59,019 nucleotides of DNA from an uncultured Lachnospiraceae bacterium (GCA_900317585.1 ONHG01000023.1:1-59019), one strand, 5' to 3'; counted from the first letter of the stretch, positions 1 through 9,586 are shown. The notes: generated by a model from the letters alone, not told the origin. A program made the numbers and translations.

Positions 1-156
1 TTACTGATGTAAGATTTATTTTTTCCATACGTCCATTATATCAGAAACAACCACAAATTCATAGCATAAATTGTGCTATTTAATTGCCAAAGTAATATAT
101 TATATATATTATCATAAGTTTTCCGCGTGTAAAATATTTTTTTCTTTATATACGCA

Positions 157-196
157 AAAAGCTCCATGCCGACTTCATTGTCAGCCCGGAGCTTTT
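157..196 (-). terminator. Rho-independent terminator after the small Cys-rich gene
   Basis: An inverted repeat pairs AAAAGCTCC with GGAGCTTTT, with further partial pairing inside. On the minus strand it lies just past the stop of the 58-residue gene and ends in a T-rich run. Confidence 0.7.
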
Positions 197-211
197 AATC
201 TTTAATTTTAA

Positions 212-388
212 CTATGCAAGCCTCTTCCACTGCTTGCTGCACTTATAATAAGAATAGAACATACATCTTTCTGCCTGCTCGCATCTGACCGGTGCACTCT
301 CGATATTGCACTGGCAGTTTACAATAGCATCTGCTTTTCCCTTACATGAACCCTTTATCATTACATCATCTAAAACTTCGTCTGACAT
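212..388 (-). CDS. Small cysteine-rich hypothetical protein (58 aa)
   Basis: I do not recognise this gene. The product starts MSDEVLDDVM and carries Cys residues in C-K-G-K, C-Q-C, C-E-Q, C-M-F and C-S-K contexts, with a basic C-terminus, so it could bind a metal; that is inference. ATG at 388 is chosen because AGGAG stands 7 nt before it; an in-frame GTG at 403 overlaps that ribosome site and is less likely. A terminator follows directly, so the gene is probably its own transcription unit. No signal peptide or membrane segment is visible. Confidence 0.6.
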   Translation of the reverse strand: MSDEVLDDVMIKGSCKGKADAIVNCQCNIESAPVRCEQAERCMFYSYYKCSKQWKRLA

Positions 389-628
389 TCTCTTTCTCCT
401 CACATTTGTTTGATAGTATATTTACCTGTTACAATATTGATATATTTTATTATTTTTCTCTGTACGGGCTATGCTTTACGTACTCTTACCATCGGCTTAA
501 ATACTAACATCTTGTCCGCAACAGTTGTGATTATACTATATATTGTATTTTAAATCCATATGTCATTTCTAACAAAACAAATGATTTTTTATGTCACATT
601 TTTCACTTGACGAATTTCATTTTCATGT

Positions 629-1576
629 TCAAGCCCAAAAATCAAGGATATCCGAGTAAAACTTTTCCAAGGTATCATCATCCGCATTAAATATTTCATG
701 CTTCGAATCAGGATAGACCTTCTTTGTGCCCTGAGGAAGCTTTGCAATAAATTCATCCTCAGCGGTGTTTGATACCAGAGTATCCTTCCCTGCCTGACAT
801 AACAGCACCGGTATTTTAATTTCCTGTACATGCTTCTTTATATATTTGGATGCCTTACGCCCTGCCCTGCACCATCTGTATGTAGCGCCATTTGTACGAT
901 AGCGCTCGTTATCTACCTTACACTTGTATATGTAGTCATAACGTGCCCTTGAAAGACAACAGCTCGACTCAAAATCATACTCATCCGTATACTGTGTCTG
1001 ACTTGGCAGATATTTATCGTTCCAGTTAAGCACTCTTGCAACAAACAGTATCGCCTCCACGGCAAAATGTGAAAAATTGCCATAAAGCATCTCTATCATA
1101 GGACTTGAAAGTACTGCCTTTGCAAATACCTCCGGATGCTTCTCAAGATACAGGGCAGCTATCGCGCCTCCCATAGAGTGACCGTACAGGTAAAGCGGTC
1201 TGCGCCCCTCACGCTTCATCACAATCTCGCGGATAAACATATCAAGATCACCCACATAATCGTCAAAGCTGTTTACAGTGACCATGCTCATATCGGATAC
1301 ACTTCTGTCCGAATAGCCGTGACCGCGATGCTCCACCATATATACTGAGTATCCGGCCTTTGCGAAATAGTAAATCATCTCATAATATTTAGGCATACAC
1401 TCTGTAAATCCATGTGATATGACTATGGCAGCCTTTGGTACAGGTGTCGTCACATAGCCGTAATGTATGCGTGTGCCATCTGCACTCTTCATATAGCCAT
1501 CTTCAAAATTAAGCCTGATAAAAGGTAAAACATATCTTGTTAATTCCTCATTATATTTTTCTTCTGTAATAATCAT
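629..1576 (-). CDS. Alpha/beta hydrolase, monoacylglycerol lipase / lysophospholipase-like
   Basis: The product is a serine hydrolase of the 'serine aminopeptidase S33 / Hydrolase_4' type. Visible motifs (315-aa numbering) are the oxyanion-region HGF near residue 55, HRGHGYSD near 83, the nucleophile elbow GHSMGG with Ser about 134, a late Asp in AGKDTLVS, and the His in SKHEIF. It lacks a signal peptide, so it should act in the cytosol, probably on acylglycerol or lysophospholipid esters. ATG at 1576 is preferred over an in-frame GTG at 1588 because GTGAGG lies at the right distance from the ATG. It follows the PHP phosphatase gene by about 40 bp on the same strand, so the two are probably co-transcribed. 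The substrate cannot be read from the sequence. Confidence 0.85.
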   Translation of the reverse strand: MIITEEKYNEELTRYVLPFIRLNFEDGYMKSADGTRIHYGYVTTPVPKAAIVISHGFTECMPKYYEMIYYFAKAGYSVYMVEHRGHGYSDRSVSDMSMVTVNSFDDYVGDLDMFIREIVMKREGRRPLYLYGHSMGGAIAALYLEKHPEVFAKAVLSSPMIEMLYGNFSHFAVEAILFVARVLNWNDKYLPSQTQYTDEYDFESSCCLSRARYDYIYKCKVDNERYRTNGATYRWCRAGRKASKYIKKHVQEIKIPVLLCQAGKDTLVSNTAEDEFIAKLPQGTKKVYPDSKHEIFNADDDTLEKFYSDILDFWA

Positions 1577-1615
1577 AGCATTCCTCACTTTTGGTATTTG
1601 ATATTTTGTAAGTAA

Positions 1616-2386
1616 CTATATCTCAATCCGGTCAATAAGATTCAGGTCATATTTTCTGACTATATCAAGTGCCTTTTCATAGCTTTCCACATCACATATA
1701 TTGTCCACTGTATGTGCATCAAGCCCCAGTATCACTTTGTTGCCGATGTCATGCGGTATACACCAGAAGCGCTCTGTCGGATAGTGCTTTCCTGCACTGA
1801 TACCAAGCATGTTTATCTCAAGCGGTATGTCAAGCTCCTTAAGTGCCTTGCACATCCTCGTCATCTCCCATTCGTAGACAGAATCAAGTCCCTGATAATT
1901 TATTAAATCAGGATGTGCTAAATAGCTGTACATGCCTGTTTTCATGCCCTCTATAACAGTATCCACATACTCGCGTATACGACTCTCATCATCTGTCGGT
2001 GTGCCTATATACGGGCCTGTCTGCTCTGATTTCATAAAATGCTGGCCCATTATCATGTAATCACAGCCAAGCCTGTCAAACATAGCCTTCTGCTCCTTGA
2101 AAAACTCCGGTATGTACTCCGCCTCAAAGCCAACGTAGAGCTTTATGTCGGATGCATACTCCTTCCCAAGCTCCCTGATGGCATACACATACTCCGGTGC
2201 CTGCTCCATCGTCATCCGGATGCCCGACACATAGCCATCCTTAAAGGGGCACGGCACATGGTCTGAAAAACCAAGCTCTGTGATTCCCATTCTGATTGCT
2301 GCCTCTATATATTCACGCTCACTGCCATATGCATGCTGGCACCTATAGGTGTGCGTATGGTAGTTTGCCTTTAAAAATCCCGTCAT
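1616..2386 (-). CDS. PHP-domain histidinol-phosphatase family protein (HisJ/HisK type)
   Basis: The product is a metal-dependent PHP phosphoesterase. The N-terminus has NYHTHTYRCQHAYG and then GFSDHVP; the middle has the FEAEYIPEF motif; the C-terminal part has EINMLGI and GLDAHT, all as expected for the HisJ branch that dephosphorylates L-histidinol phosphate. Length, 256 aa, fits the family. No other his gene is nearby, so a role on another phosphorylated substrate is possible and I give no symbol. GGAG lies 9 nt before the ATG. The alpha/beta hydrolase gene follows closely downstream. Confidence 0.8.
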   Translation of the reverse strand: MTGFLKANYHTHTYRCQHAYGSEREYIEAAIRMGITELGFSDHVPCPFKDGYVSGIRMTMEQAPEYVYAIRELGKEYASDIKLYVGFEAEYIPEFFKEQKAMFDRLGCDYMIMGQHFMKSEQTGPYIGTPTDDESRIREYVDTVIEGMKTGMYSYLAHPDLINYQGLDSVYEWEMTRMCKALKELDIPLEINMLGISAGKHYPTERFWCIPHDIGNKVILGLDAHTVDNICDVESYEKALDIVRKYDLNLIDRIEI

Positions 2387-2533
2387 TACTTAAAGCTCCA
2401 AAAATCTATCTCTTATATTGCTGTTCAAACAGCTATTCAAATACTACAATTAAAATTAATTTTATCACTTTTTTTACTTTATTACAATCTCATATTTTTG
2501 AGACTTTTTTCTCTATGAAATATATATGCGTTA

Positions 2534-2542
2534 TGTTATAAT
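2534..2542 (+). promoter_or_regulatory. Probable extended -10 promoter element for trkA
   Basis: TGTTATAAT matches an extended -10 (TGn-TATAAT) 119 nt before the trkA start. No good -35 is visible, which extended -10 promoters tolerate. Confidence 0.4.
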
Positions 2543-2591
2543 CCATTGATATATGATAGTCATAATAATTCTGTCCACCACGCAATCATAA

Positions 2592-2621
2592 ATGAGGGGC
2601 AAAATACCTTTTGACCCTCAT
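2592..2621 (+). repeat. Hairpin carrying the ATACCTTTTGACCCT repeat core
   Basis: Two 13-nt arms, 2592-2604 and 2609-2621, pair with one mismatch around a TACC loop. Positions 2604-2618 share a 15-nt core with the repeats near 37.1 and 38.85 kb. It lies in the probable trkA leader, 40 nt before the start codon, so it may be a leader hairpin or a degenerate repeat copy. Confidence 0.6.
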
Positions 2622-2660
2622 ATCATTATATTTTTATATATTTTATATACGGAGGAAATA

Positions 2661-4049
2661 ATGTTCAAAAAAGAAGTAGTTCCCTCCCAGGGACTGAGAA
2701 TTATCATCGTCGGATGCGGCAAGGTAGGCCGTACCCTCGTTGAGCAGCTTGGCAAGGAGGGGCACGACATAACAATTGTTGACAAAAACAGGGAGAGGAT
2801 TTCCCAGGTATCCAATATCTATGATGTAATGGGTATTGTGGGAAACGGCGCCAGCTACAAGATACTGCAGGAAGCCGGTATTGATGATGCCGACTTAATC
2901 ATCGCAGTCACAGGCTCTGATGAGCTGAATCTGCTATGCTGTACCATTGCCACACAGGTCGGCAACTGTGCTGCTATAGCCAGAGTCAGAACGCCTGAAT
3001 ACAGCCAGGAGGCCAAATATCTGCGCGACAAGCTTGGTCTTGCACTCATTATCAACCCTGAGCTTGAGGCAGCTATTGAGATGGCTCATATTCTTTATCT
3101 GCCGTCCAGCCTTGAGGTGACAAACTTTGCTCACGGTCAGGCACAGCTCATCAAATATGAGATTCCCGAGGGAAGCATGCTCGATGGAACAAAGCTCATG
3201 GATTTAGGCACCAGACACCATGCCAACATACTTATCGGTGCAGTCGAGAGAGATGATGAGGTCACTATCCCATCAGGTGATTTTGTGCTCCGCAAAGGCG
3301 ACAAACTGTCATTTGTCGGCGAACGCAGGCATACAAAGGAGTTTTTCAGCCACATCGGAGTCAATACGCACAGCGTAAAAAACACACTGATTATCGGAGG
3401 CGGCAAGGCCGCATATTACCTGTCAAAGCAACTCATCTCACGTGGCATAAAGATCAAAATAATCGAAAATAGCTTCGAGCGCTGTGAAGAACTTTCCATA
3501 CTGCTTCCGGATGCTGTCATCATAAACGGTGACGGAACAGAACAGGCACTCTTAAAGGAAGAGGGCATAGAGACCTGCCAGTCATTTGTACCTCTGACAG
3601 GTATAGACGAGGAAAACATCATGCTTACGCTCTATGCGAAGCAGGTTTCCAATGCAAAGGTCATAACAAAGCTTAATCATATCACTTTTACCAATGTAAT
3701 AAACAGCCTGGACCTTGGCAGTGTAATCTCGCCAAAATACATCACCTCAGAGGCCATAATTGCCTATGTCCGTGCAAAGAAAAACTCTATGAACTGCAAT
3801 ATAGAGACTCTCTACCACATGTACGACTCAAGAGTTGAAGCAATTGAGTTCTTTGTGTCAGAAAACTCAAATGTGACAGACATACCGCTTCGAGACCTAA
3901 AGCTCAAAAAGCATCTGCTCATCTGCTTCATCAACCGAAACGGCAAAATTATTATCCCTACAGGTAATGACTGCATACAAAAAAATGATACTGTCATGAT
4001 TATAACAACTAATACCGGCTTTACGAATCTTCAGGATATTATGGAATAG
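2661..4049 (+). CDS. trkA: Trk/Ktr potassium uptake system NAD-binding subunit TrkA
   Basis: This is the cytosolic gating ring subunit of a K+ uptake system. It is a double-length TrkA of 462 aa with two RCK_N/RCK_C pairs. The first Rossmann fold has GCGKVG at residues 18-23 with an acidic strand end (TIVDKN); the second begins near residue 240 with IIGGGKAAYYL. TrkA_C-type halves follow each (EGSMLDGTKLMDLG and VTDIPLRDLKLKKH). ATG at 2661 has GGAGG directly upstream, whereas the open frame reaches 2592 without a ribosome site. trkH follows after 12 bp, so the two subunits are translated together. ATP/ADP or NAD(H) control is known for the family but cannot be seen here. Confidence 0.95.
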   Translation: MFKKEVVPSQGLRIIIVGCGKVGRTLVEQLGKEGHDITIVDKNRERISQVSNIYDVMGIVGNGASYKILQEAGIDDADLIIAVTGSDELNLLCCTIATQVGNCAAIARVRTPEYSQEAKYLRDKLGLALIINPELEAAIEMAHILYLPSSLEVTNFAHGQAQLIKYEIPEGSMLDGTKLMDLGTRHHANILIGAVERDDEVTIPSGDFVLRKGDKLSFVGERRHTKEFFSHIGVNTHSVKNTLIIGGGKAAYYLSKQLISRGIKIKIIENSFERCEELSILLPDAVIINGDGTEQALLKEEGIETCQSFVPLTGIDEENIMLTLYAKQVSNAKVITKLNHITFTNVINSLDLGSVISPKYITSEAIIAYVRAKKNSMNCNIETLYHMYDSRVEAIEFFVSENSNVTDIPLRDLKLKKHLLICFINRNGKIIIPTGNDCIQKNDTVMIITTNTGFTNLQDIME

Positions 4050-4061
4050 TGGGGGAATGAT

Positions 4062-5561
4062 ATGAACACTTCAGTAATTCGATATCTTCTGGGATATATT
4101 TTAAAGCTTGAAGGCTTTTTGCTGCTTCTGCCATGTATTGTTGCCGGTATTTATTATGAAAAAAGCGGCATCTACTTTTTGATTGTTGCACTCATAAGCA
4201 TAGCTATTGGTTTTATTTTTTCGGCTAAAAAACCGAGGAATACTACCTTTTACCTGAAGGAGGGCTGTGCTACAACCGCACTTGGCTGGATTGTACTGAG
4301 TATATTCGGCTGTCTGCCATTTTACATATCAGGAGAGATTCCAAGCTTTACAGATGCTCTTTTTGAGACCATCTCCGGCTTCACCACAACAGGAGCGAGC
4401 ATCCTGCCTGAGGTAGAATCACTCTCCTATTGCATGAATTTCTGGCGCTGCTTTACGCACTGGATTGGCGGTATGGGTGTGCTTGTATTTCTTCTGGCAA
4501 TCATCCCGCTTTCAGGCGGCAGCAATATAAACCTGATGCGCGCAGAAAGCCCCGGGCCTTCGGTTGGAAAGCTCGTTCCGAAGATGCGGCACACTGCCAG
4601 GCTTTTATACATAATATACTTTGGTCTTACGACTATAGAGATTATTTTCCTGCTTTTGGGAAAAATGCCTCTGTACGATGCCATCTGTACCTCTCTCGGC
4701 ACAGCCGGAACCGGTGGCTTCGGTATCAAAAACGACAGCTTTTGCAGCTACAATGTTTATCTGCAGTGGGTTGTTACCATATTTATGATACTTTTCGGTG
4801 TCAATTTCAACGCTTACTACCTGCTTTTCTTCGGTCACATCCGTGACGCACTTAAGGTGGAGGAGGTCAGATACTATTTCGGTATCATAATAGCCTCCGT
4901 TGTAGTCATAAGCGTGAATATCGCACATATGTGTACCAGTGTGTTTGACGCAGTCACAAAGGCTGCTTTTCAGGTTGGCTCAATCATCACGACAACAGGA
5001 TTCTCGAGCACCGATTTCGACAGATGGCCTGAACTTTCAAAGACACTGCTTGTGCTTTTGATGTTCATCGGCGCATGTGCCGGAAGCACAGGCGGAGGCA
5101 TCAAGGTATCGCGTATTGTCATCGCTGTAAAGACAATAGGCAAGGAGTTAAATGGCTATATTCACCCAAAGAGTGTGAAAAAGCTCACATTCGAGCACAA
5201 GCCTGTAGACCATGATGTTATCAGGTCAATAAATGTTTATTTCATGACGTACGCCGTCATTTTTGTTGTTTCAATGCTGCTTGTTTCCGTTGAAAACCAT
5301 GATTTCACTACCAATTTCACGGCTGTCGCAGCTACATTTAACAATATCGGACCTGGTCTTTCTCTGGTCGGTCCGACATGCAATTTTGGCTTTTTTAATA
5401 ATTTCTCCAAATATGTACTGATGTTTGACATGCTTGCCGGAAGACTCGAGCTGTTTCCACTGCTCATCCTCTTCCACCCGTCAATCTGGAAGGAATTATT
5501 TATTCAAGCAGATAAAAAAGTAAAAGGGAATCGAAAGGAGAAACAAAATGTTCGCATGTAA
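4062..5561 (+). CDS. trkH: Trk/Ktr potassium channel subunit TrkH
   Basis: This is the membrane K+ translocating subunit that assembles with TrkA. At 499 aa it has the fourfold M-P-M plan with selectivity-filter-like segments visible in order: [27 protein letters not shown] and [13 protein letters not shown] precedes the ATG. Its last 14 nt overlap the start of the zinc-ribbon gene, which suggests translational coupling to a protein not normally part of the Trk system. Confidence 0.95.
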   Translation: MNTSVIRYLLGYILKLEGFLLLLPCIVAGIYYEKSGIYFLIVALISIAIGFIFSAKKPRNTTFYLKEGCATTALGWIVLSIFGCLPFYISGEIPSFTDALFETISGFTTTGASILPEVESLSYCMNFWRCFTHWIGGMGVLVFLLAIIPLSGGSNINLMRAESPGPSVGKLVPKMRHTARLLYIIYFGLTTIEIIFLLLGKMPLYDAICTSLGTAGTGGFGIKNDSFCSYNVYLQWVVTIFMILFGVNFNAYYLLFFGHIRDALKVEEVRYYFGIIIASVVVISVNIAHMCTSVFDAVTKAAFQVGSIITTTGFSSTDFDRWPELSKTLLVLLMFIGACAGSTGGGIKVSRIVIAVKTIGKELNGYIHPKSVKKLTFEHKPVDHDVIRSINVYFMTYAVIFVVSMLLVSVENHDFTTNFTAVAATFNNIGPGLSLVGPTCNFGFFNNFSKYVLMFDMLAGRLELFPLLILFHPSIWKELFIQADKKVKGNRKEKQNVRM

Positions 5562-7188
5562 AAATTGCGGTGGAAATGTGAAGTTCGACATCAAATCAGG
5601 TCAGTTAGCCTGCGATTACTGTCATTCACTTTTCGACCCTTACGCGTACGAGGACAAAACCTCTGACGCAGAAGTCCAGAAGGACTTCGAAGCAACCATT
5701 TTCACATGCCCTCAGTGCGGAGGAGAAATCCTGAGCACAGACGATACCGTAGCCGGCTTCTGCAGCTTCTGCGGTGCATCAACTGTGCTCTACAGCCGCA
5801 TGCAGAAAGAGCACAAGCCGGCTTATATCATACCATTTGCTAAGTCCAAGGATGACTGTAAGCAGGCCTACATGAGCCTCATGAAAAAGGCTATTTTCGC
5901 GCCAAAGGAGCTTAAGGATCCTAAGTTTATCGATGGATTCAGAGGTATCTACATGCCTTACTGGACATATTATGTAACCCAGAAGGCTCCTATTTCACTT
6001 TCGGCGAAAAAATCCCACCGTTCAGGAGATTACATCATTACAGACCATTTCAGGCTCGAGGGAGATCTCGACGCCTACTACAAGGGACTGTCCTACGATG
6101 CATCTTCATCATTTGATGACAGCATCAGCGAAAAACTTGCGCCATATGATGTGAAGAATATGAAGCGCTTTACACCGGCATTCTTAAGTGGTTTTTACGC
6201 TGATACAGCTGATTTACCATCAACGGTTTACTCAAGCGACGCAATGGATGCAGCCTGCACAAACACAGTAAGCGAAATAAATAAAGAGCCTGCCTTTACC
6301 GGCTTGTCAGTCGACAGTGACTCCGCTGCTCTTTCACCTTTAAGTCTTGGCACTACTGTAAAAGAGACAGATTACTCGATGTTTCCGGTATGGTTTTTGT
6401 CGTACCGCAATAAAGATCGTGTGGCATATGCCACAGTAAACGGTCAGACAGGTAAGGTTGTAGCTGATTTACCTATTTCTATCGGCAAATTCCTGCTTGG
6501 CTCACTGATTGCCGCAATTCCGGTATACATACTGCTTTGCATGCTGACTGTTCTAACGCCGGGCATGACACTTACTATTGTCGGTATACTCGCCATCGTT
6601 GCAAATCTCTGCTACTCACAGGAGCTCACTATGATTGCAATAAAAGAAGCCGGAGCTGAAGATAAGGGTCGTATTGCCAAAGAACAGCCCGAAGCGCTTG
6701 GTGCCATCGACAACCGCAGGCGTCTTAAAGCTGCCAAAAAGGCAACAAAAGGCATGAAGAAAAAGACAAACACATCACTTGCAGCATATTTTATACTGTT
6801 TATATTTGTCATTCAGTTTATTCCGGCTCTATTCTCTATAGTTGCCGGTATCAGAAGCGACTTTGGTAATGCAGACGGAAGCTTTATTCTGTTTGCGGTT
6901 CTGACCATCGTATCATTTGTTTTTTCAATCAGAGCATTTAGCAGCTTTGACAGAATGCCCGGTCATAAGGGCATTGCCGGGCTTATATTTGGCATGGTTT
7001 CCATGCTTTTCGGTGATGCTGTGCTCTTTATACAGCCGGTGCTTGATGCATGGTACTATGGTGCCTCATTCATCATCATCGCCTCAGTGCTTATCACACT
7101 GATAAATGTAATCCGCGCGTTCAACGTGCTCACAACACGCAGGCTGCCTCAGTTTGCCACACATAAGGGAGGTGACGACCGTGCATAG
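5548..7188 (+). CDS. Zinc-ribbon membrane protein, function unknown (546 aa)
   Basis: Two zinc ribbons open the protein: Cys4/Cys7 with Cys22/Cys25 and Cys54/Cys57 with Cys72/Cys75 (CPQCGG and CSFCGAS). A soluble mid region follows (about 85-300, with YMPYWTYYV). Hydrophobic segments lie near 310-355, and from about 415 to the C-terminus there are several more around a basic linker. This plan is common in Firmicutes 'TFIIB-type zinc ribbon' membrane proteins with no assigned role. The start overlaps trkH by 14 nt, and GAAAGGAG stands before it. The end overlaps the TPM gene by 8 nt. The four-gene coupling suggests a membrane or envelope function expressed with K+ uptake, which is inference. 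Confidence 0.75.
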   Translation: MFACKNCGGNVKFDIKSGQLACDYCHSLFDPYAYEDKTSDAEVQKDFEATIFTCPQCGGEILSTDDTVAGFCSFCGASTVLYSRMQKEHKPAYIIPFAKSKDDCKQAYMSLMKKAIFAPKELKDPKFIDGFRGIYMPYWTYYVTQKAPISLSAKKSHRSGDYIITDHFRLEGDLDAYYKGLSYDASSSFDDSISEKLAPYDVKNMKRFTPAFLSGFYADTADLPSTVYSSDAMDAACTNTVSEINKEPAFTGLSVDSDSAALSPLSLGTTVKETDYSMFPVWFLSYRNKDRVAYATVNGQTGKVVADLPISIGKFLLGSLIAAIPVYILLCMLTVLTPGMTLTIVGILAIVANLCYSQELTMIAIKEAGAEDKGRIAKEQPEALGAIDNRRRLKAAKKATKGMKKKTNTSLAAYFILFIFVIQFIPALFSIVAGIRSDFGNADGSFILFAVLTIVSFVFSIRAFSSFDRMPGHKGIAGLIFGMVSMLFGDAVLFIQPVLDAWYYGASFIIIASVLITLINVIRAFNVLTTRRLPQFATHKGGDDRA

Positions 7189-8080
7189 AAATATATTTAA
7201 AAGTCATTTATTTCATTGTGTAAAATGCAGATGTTCCGCTTTATTTACATTGTTTTTGCTGGTTACGGTTTTAGTTTTAAGCAGCTCATCAAATGTATAT
7301 GCTACTGATGATTATGATTACGATACATATTCTGATACTGACTCTTCAGACAGCGGCATAACCAACACTGCGCTCACAGGCACCAATAATTCTACAGGCT
7401 ATGAATATATACTCGATGATTCAGCAGACTTTATAGATGACGCGGTGGAGGATAATCTCATTTCCAAACTCAAGGACACCACAAAATACTGTAATGTGGC
7501 CGTTGTTACAACAACCTCACACCCTTACGCAAGCACAGAAACCTTTGCCGTAAAAACCTTTGAAAACTATTTCGGAAATGGTTCTAACGGTGTCATTTTT
7601 GTGATAGACCGAGATTTAAACGAGATTTACCTTGCTTCTGAAGGAAGCACACAGCGAACCATCTCCAACTCAAAATGTGACTCTATCTGTGACAATACAT
7701 ATATATATGCCACATCAAGTCATGATTACGACTATTACACCTGCTGTATGGAGACAATAGACCAGGTGAACACCGTTCTTTCAGGTGGACGTATATCTCA
7801 GCCACTCAGATATATTTCAAGCATATTCATAGCTCTTGCAGTCGGTATTATTTTCTGTTTCATGTACGCAATTGCCCTGTCAAGAGGGCGCAAAGCAAAG
7901 AACAGGGAGCTTATGAATGCGGCCTTTACAAAGGTTGATGTACATAATGCCCGCACACGCTTTGTCAACCAGACAAGAGTTTACAGTCCTCAGAGCTCAG
8001 GCAGCAGTCACAGTGGCGGTGGTCACAGTGGTGGCGGTCACAGCAGTGGCGGTCATAGCGGTGGCGGTCATCACATCTAG
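7181..8080 (+). CDS. TPM-domain (YgcG-like) secreted or membrane protein with Gly/His-rich tail
   Basis: The 299-aa product has an N-terminal signal anchor (LFTLFLLVTVLVLSSSSNVYA), then a Ser/Thr/Asp-rich linker, a TPM domain from about residue 75 to 205 (DDSADFIDD, YGNGSN-like turn FGNGSNGVIFVIDRDLNEIYLASEG), a transmembrane helix near 225-250 and a tail of repeated Ser-Gly-Gly-His units. Such tails are typical of YgcG-like proteins. GTG at 7181 is chosen because GGGAGGTGA stands 5 nt upstream; longer in-frame starts lie inside the preceding gene without a ribosome site. Coupling to the zinc-ribbon gene by overlap suggests they work together. TPM proteins have been linked to membrane quality control and phosphatase activity, but function here is unknown. 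Confidence 0.75.
   Translation: MHRNIFKSHLFHCVKCRCSALFTLFLLVTVLVLSSSSNVYATDDYDYDTYSDTDSSDSGITNTALTGTNNSTGYEYILDDSADFIDDAVEDNLISKLKDTTKYCNVAVVTTTSHPYASTETFAVKTFENYFGNGSNGVIFVIDRDLNEIYLASEGSTQRTISNSKCDSICDNTYIYATSSHDYDYYTCCMETIDQVNTVLSGGRISQPLRYISSIFIALAVGIIFCFMYAIALSRGRKAKNRELMNAAFTKVDVHNARTRFVNQTRVYSPQSSGSSHSGGGHSGGGHSSGGHSGGGHHI
7999..8078 (+). repeat. In-gene Ser-Gly-Gly-His repeat tract
   Basis: About six imperfect 12-15 nt units encode SSHSGGGH-type repeats at the end of the TPM protein. A further, frameshifted copy lies just beyond the stop codon (about 8085-8106). Confidence 0.7.
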
Positions 8081-8189
8081 TTAAAGTGGTGGTAGTCATC
8101 ACATTTTATAATTGTTTTTAGTACGAAAACACTATATAATATATGTGTATGTCTTATAAAACTAAAAACGCATCTGTTGTGGAGTGAAT

Positions 8190-9287
8190 ATGATAAAACG
8201 TAAATACATGAGAACACGACAATTAAAACCCGGCATGGTCATAGACCAGGTCATTAAAGATTCAACCGGCAGAAACCTTGTGGTACAGGGCTCAACCATT
8301 GATGATTACATCATTGAAGCTCTGTTAAAACTCGGCATTATGTCTGTTTATATACGTGATGGTAATTTTGACCCAAATGACCCTGATGCCATCCTCTCTC
8401 CGCGTGCTGCCGCAAAGGTAAAAGAACTTAGAACCGATGATCGCTCGAAAGTTACCTTAAATGACAGTGTGCGGAAACAGGTTTCAGAAGGTGTACAGTT
8501 TATTTTTAACAATACCGACTCTGAGGAATTCACCATGGCAACAAATCAAATTGCGGACTCACTCATGAATGCAATCAACTCCAATGATGCCATGGCTGTG
8601 GATATCAATGCCATAAAAACAAGCGATGAATACACCTTCAAACACAGTGTAGATGTGGCAACTATAGCTATGATACTTGCAAAACAGCTACAGCTTCCCA
8701 CAAATGAAATTCACGATATAGGTGTATCCGGTCTGCTCCATGATATCGGAAAAACAAAGATTCCTCCTGAGATACTGAATAAACCCGGAAAGCTCACAGA
8801 TGATGAATTTGAAATTATGAAAAAACATTCTCTCTATGGCTACCACATGATAAAAGACAGAAAAGACTTAAATAATGCAATTCTTATGGGAGTATTGCAG
8901 CATCACGAGCGTATTGACGGCAGTGGCTACCCTCTTGGCTTCGATACTCCAAAAATTGCCCCATTTGCAAAGATTTTAGCCATCGCAGACGTGTATGATG
9001 CCTTGGTTACCAAAAGATCATACAAAGATGCTTACTCACAGCGAGATGCGGTAGAGCTTCTTATGTCCATGACCGGCCAGCTAGACATCACTGTTATGAG
9101 AGCTTTCATGAGCAGTATGATTCTCTATCCGGTGGATTCAATTGTTCAGCTAAGTAATGGAGAAAGAGCCCGCGTTGTCAAAAACAACGAGCATTATATA
9201 CTTCGTCCGACAGTTGTCGGCGTAGATTCCGGAAGAGTATACAATCTGGGCGATGATTTGAAGTGCGCAAATATTATTATACTTTAG
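8190..9287 (+). CDS. HD-GYP domain protein, probable c-di-GMP phosphodiesterase
   Basis: The product (365 aa) joins an N-terminal domain of about 90 residues (MRTRQLKPGMVIDQVI onward) to a HD-GYP domain. Catalytic features visible are the HSVDVA helix, LLHDIGKTKIP with the HD pair, HH in VLQHHERIDGSGYP (the GYP signature) and ADVYDALVTKRSY. All metal ligands seem to be present, so hydrolysis of c-di-GMP is expected. ATG at 8190 is chosen because GGAG stands 5 nt before it; GTG at 8184 is too close to any ribosome site. The gene stands alone with a terminator after it. It is the natural counterpart of the GGDEF protein at 12964-14862. Confidence 0.9.
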   Translation: MIKRKYMRTRQLKPGMVIDQVIKDSTGRNLVVQGSTIDDYIIEALLKLGIMSVYIRDGNFDPNDPDAILSPRAAAKVKELRTDDRSKVTLNDSVRKQVSEGVQFIFNNTDSEEFTMATNQIADSLMNAINSNDAMAVDINAIKTSDEYTFKHSVDVATIAMILAKQLQLPTNEIHDIGVSGLLHDIGKTKIPPEILNKPGKLTDDEFEIMKKHSLYGYHMIKDRKDLNNAILMGVLQHHERIDGSGYPLGFDTPKIAPFAKILAIADVYDALVTKRSYKDAYSQRDAVELLMSMTGQLDITVMRAFMSSMILYPVDSIVQLSNGERARVVKNNEHYILRPTVVGVDSGRVYNLGDDLKCANIIIL

Positions 9288-9316
9288 ACATAATGATTGG
9301 AGCCACCATGAGAATA

Positions 9317-9359
9317 AAAAAGCTGATGCGTCATGCTTATATGCAGGCATCAGCTTTTT
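9317..9359 (+). terminator. Terminator after the HD-GYP gene
   Basis: A 13-bp perfect stem (AAAAAGCTGATGC with GCATCAGCTTTTT) ends in a T run, 29 nt past the stop codon. Confidence 0.9.
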
Positions 9360-9394
9360 GTTCTCAATGGTTTTATAGTTATTAATAGCTTGCA

Positions 9395-9440
9395 AAAATA
9401 AAAAGCCCCCAGCACTGTGTACTGAGAGCTTTTTATTTTA
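9395..9440 (-). terminator. Terminator after tRNA-Glu
   Basis: AAAATAAAAAGC pairs with GCTTTTTATTTT directly downstream of the tRNA on the minus strand, giving an AT-rich stem with a T-rich 3' side. Confidence 0.65.
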
Positions 9441-9441
9441 G

Positions 9442-9513
9442 CAGTCCGTACGGGAATCGAACCCGTGTTTCCGCCGTGAGAGGGCGGCGTCTTAGCCGCT
9501 TGACCAACGAACC
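9442..9513 (-). tRNA. tRNA-Glu (anticodon CTC)
   Basis: The minus strand folds as a cloverleaf: acceptor GGTTCGT with ACGGACT (two G-T wobbles), D-arm with TGGTCAAGCGG, anticodon stem CCGCC/GGCGG around loop CTCTCAC (anticodon CTC, Glu) and T-arm ACGGG-TTCGATT-CCCGT. The discriminator is G73 and CCA is not encoded. Confidence 0.95.
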
Positions 9514-9586
9514 GTGTATTATAATACCACGGTCTATCTGATAATGCAAGCCTTTTTTGAAAATTTTTTTAAAAAATTTTTATTTG

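Noticed and set aside
1-28. Possible start of a minus-strand gene (MEKINLTSV) with TATAAT just upstream
   Set aside because: Only nine codons are visible, there is no ribosome site and no usable -35; not enough to call.
589-831. Minus-strand open frame overlapping the hydrolase C-terminus
   Set aside because: It lies in another frame of a well-supported alpha/beta hydrolase and its product has no family features.
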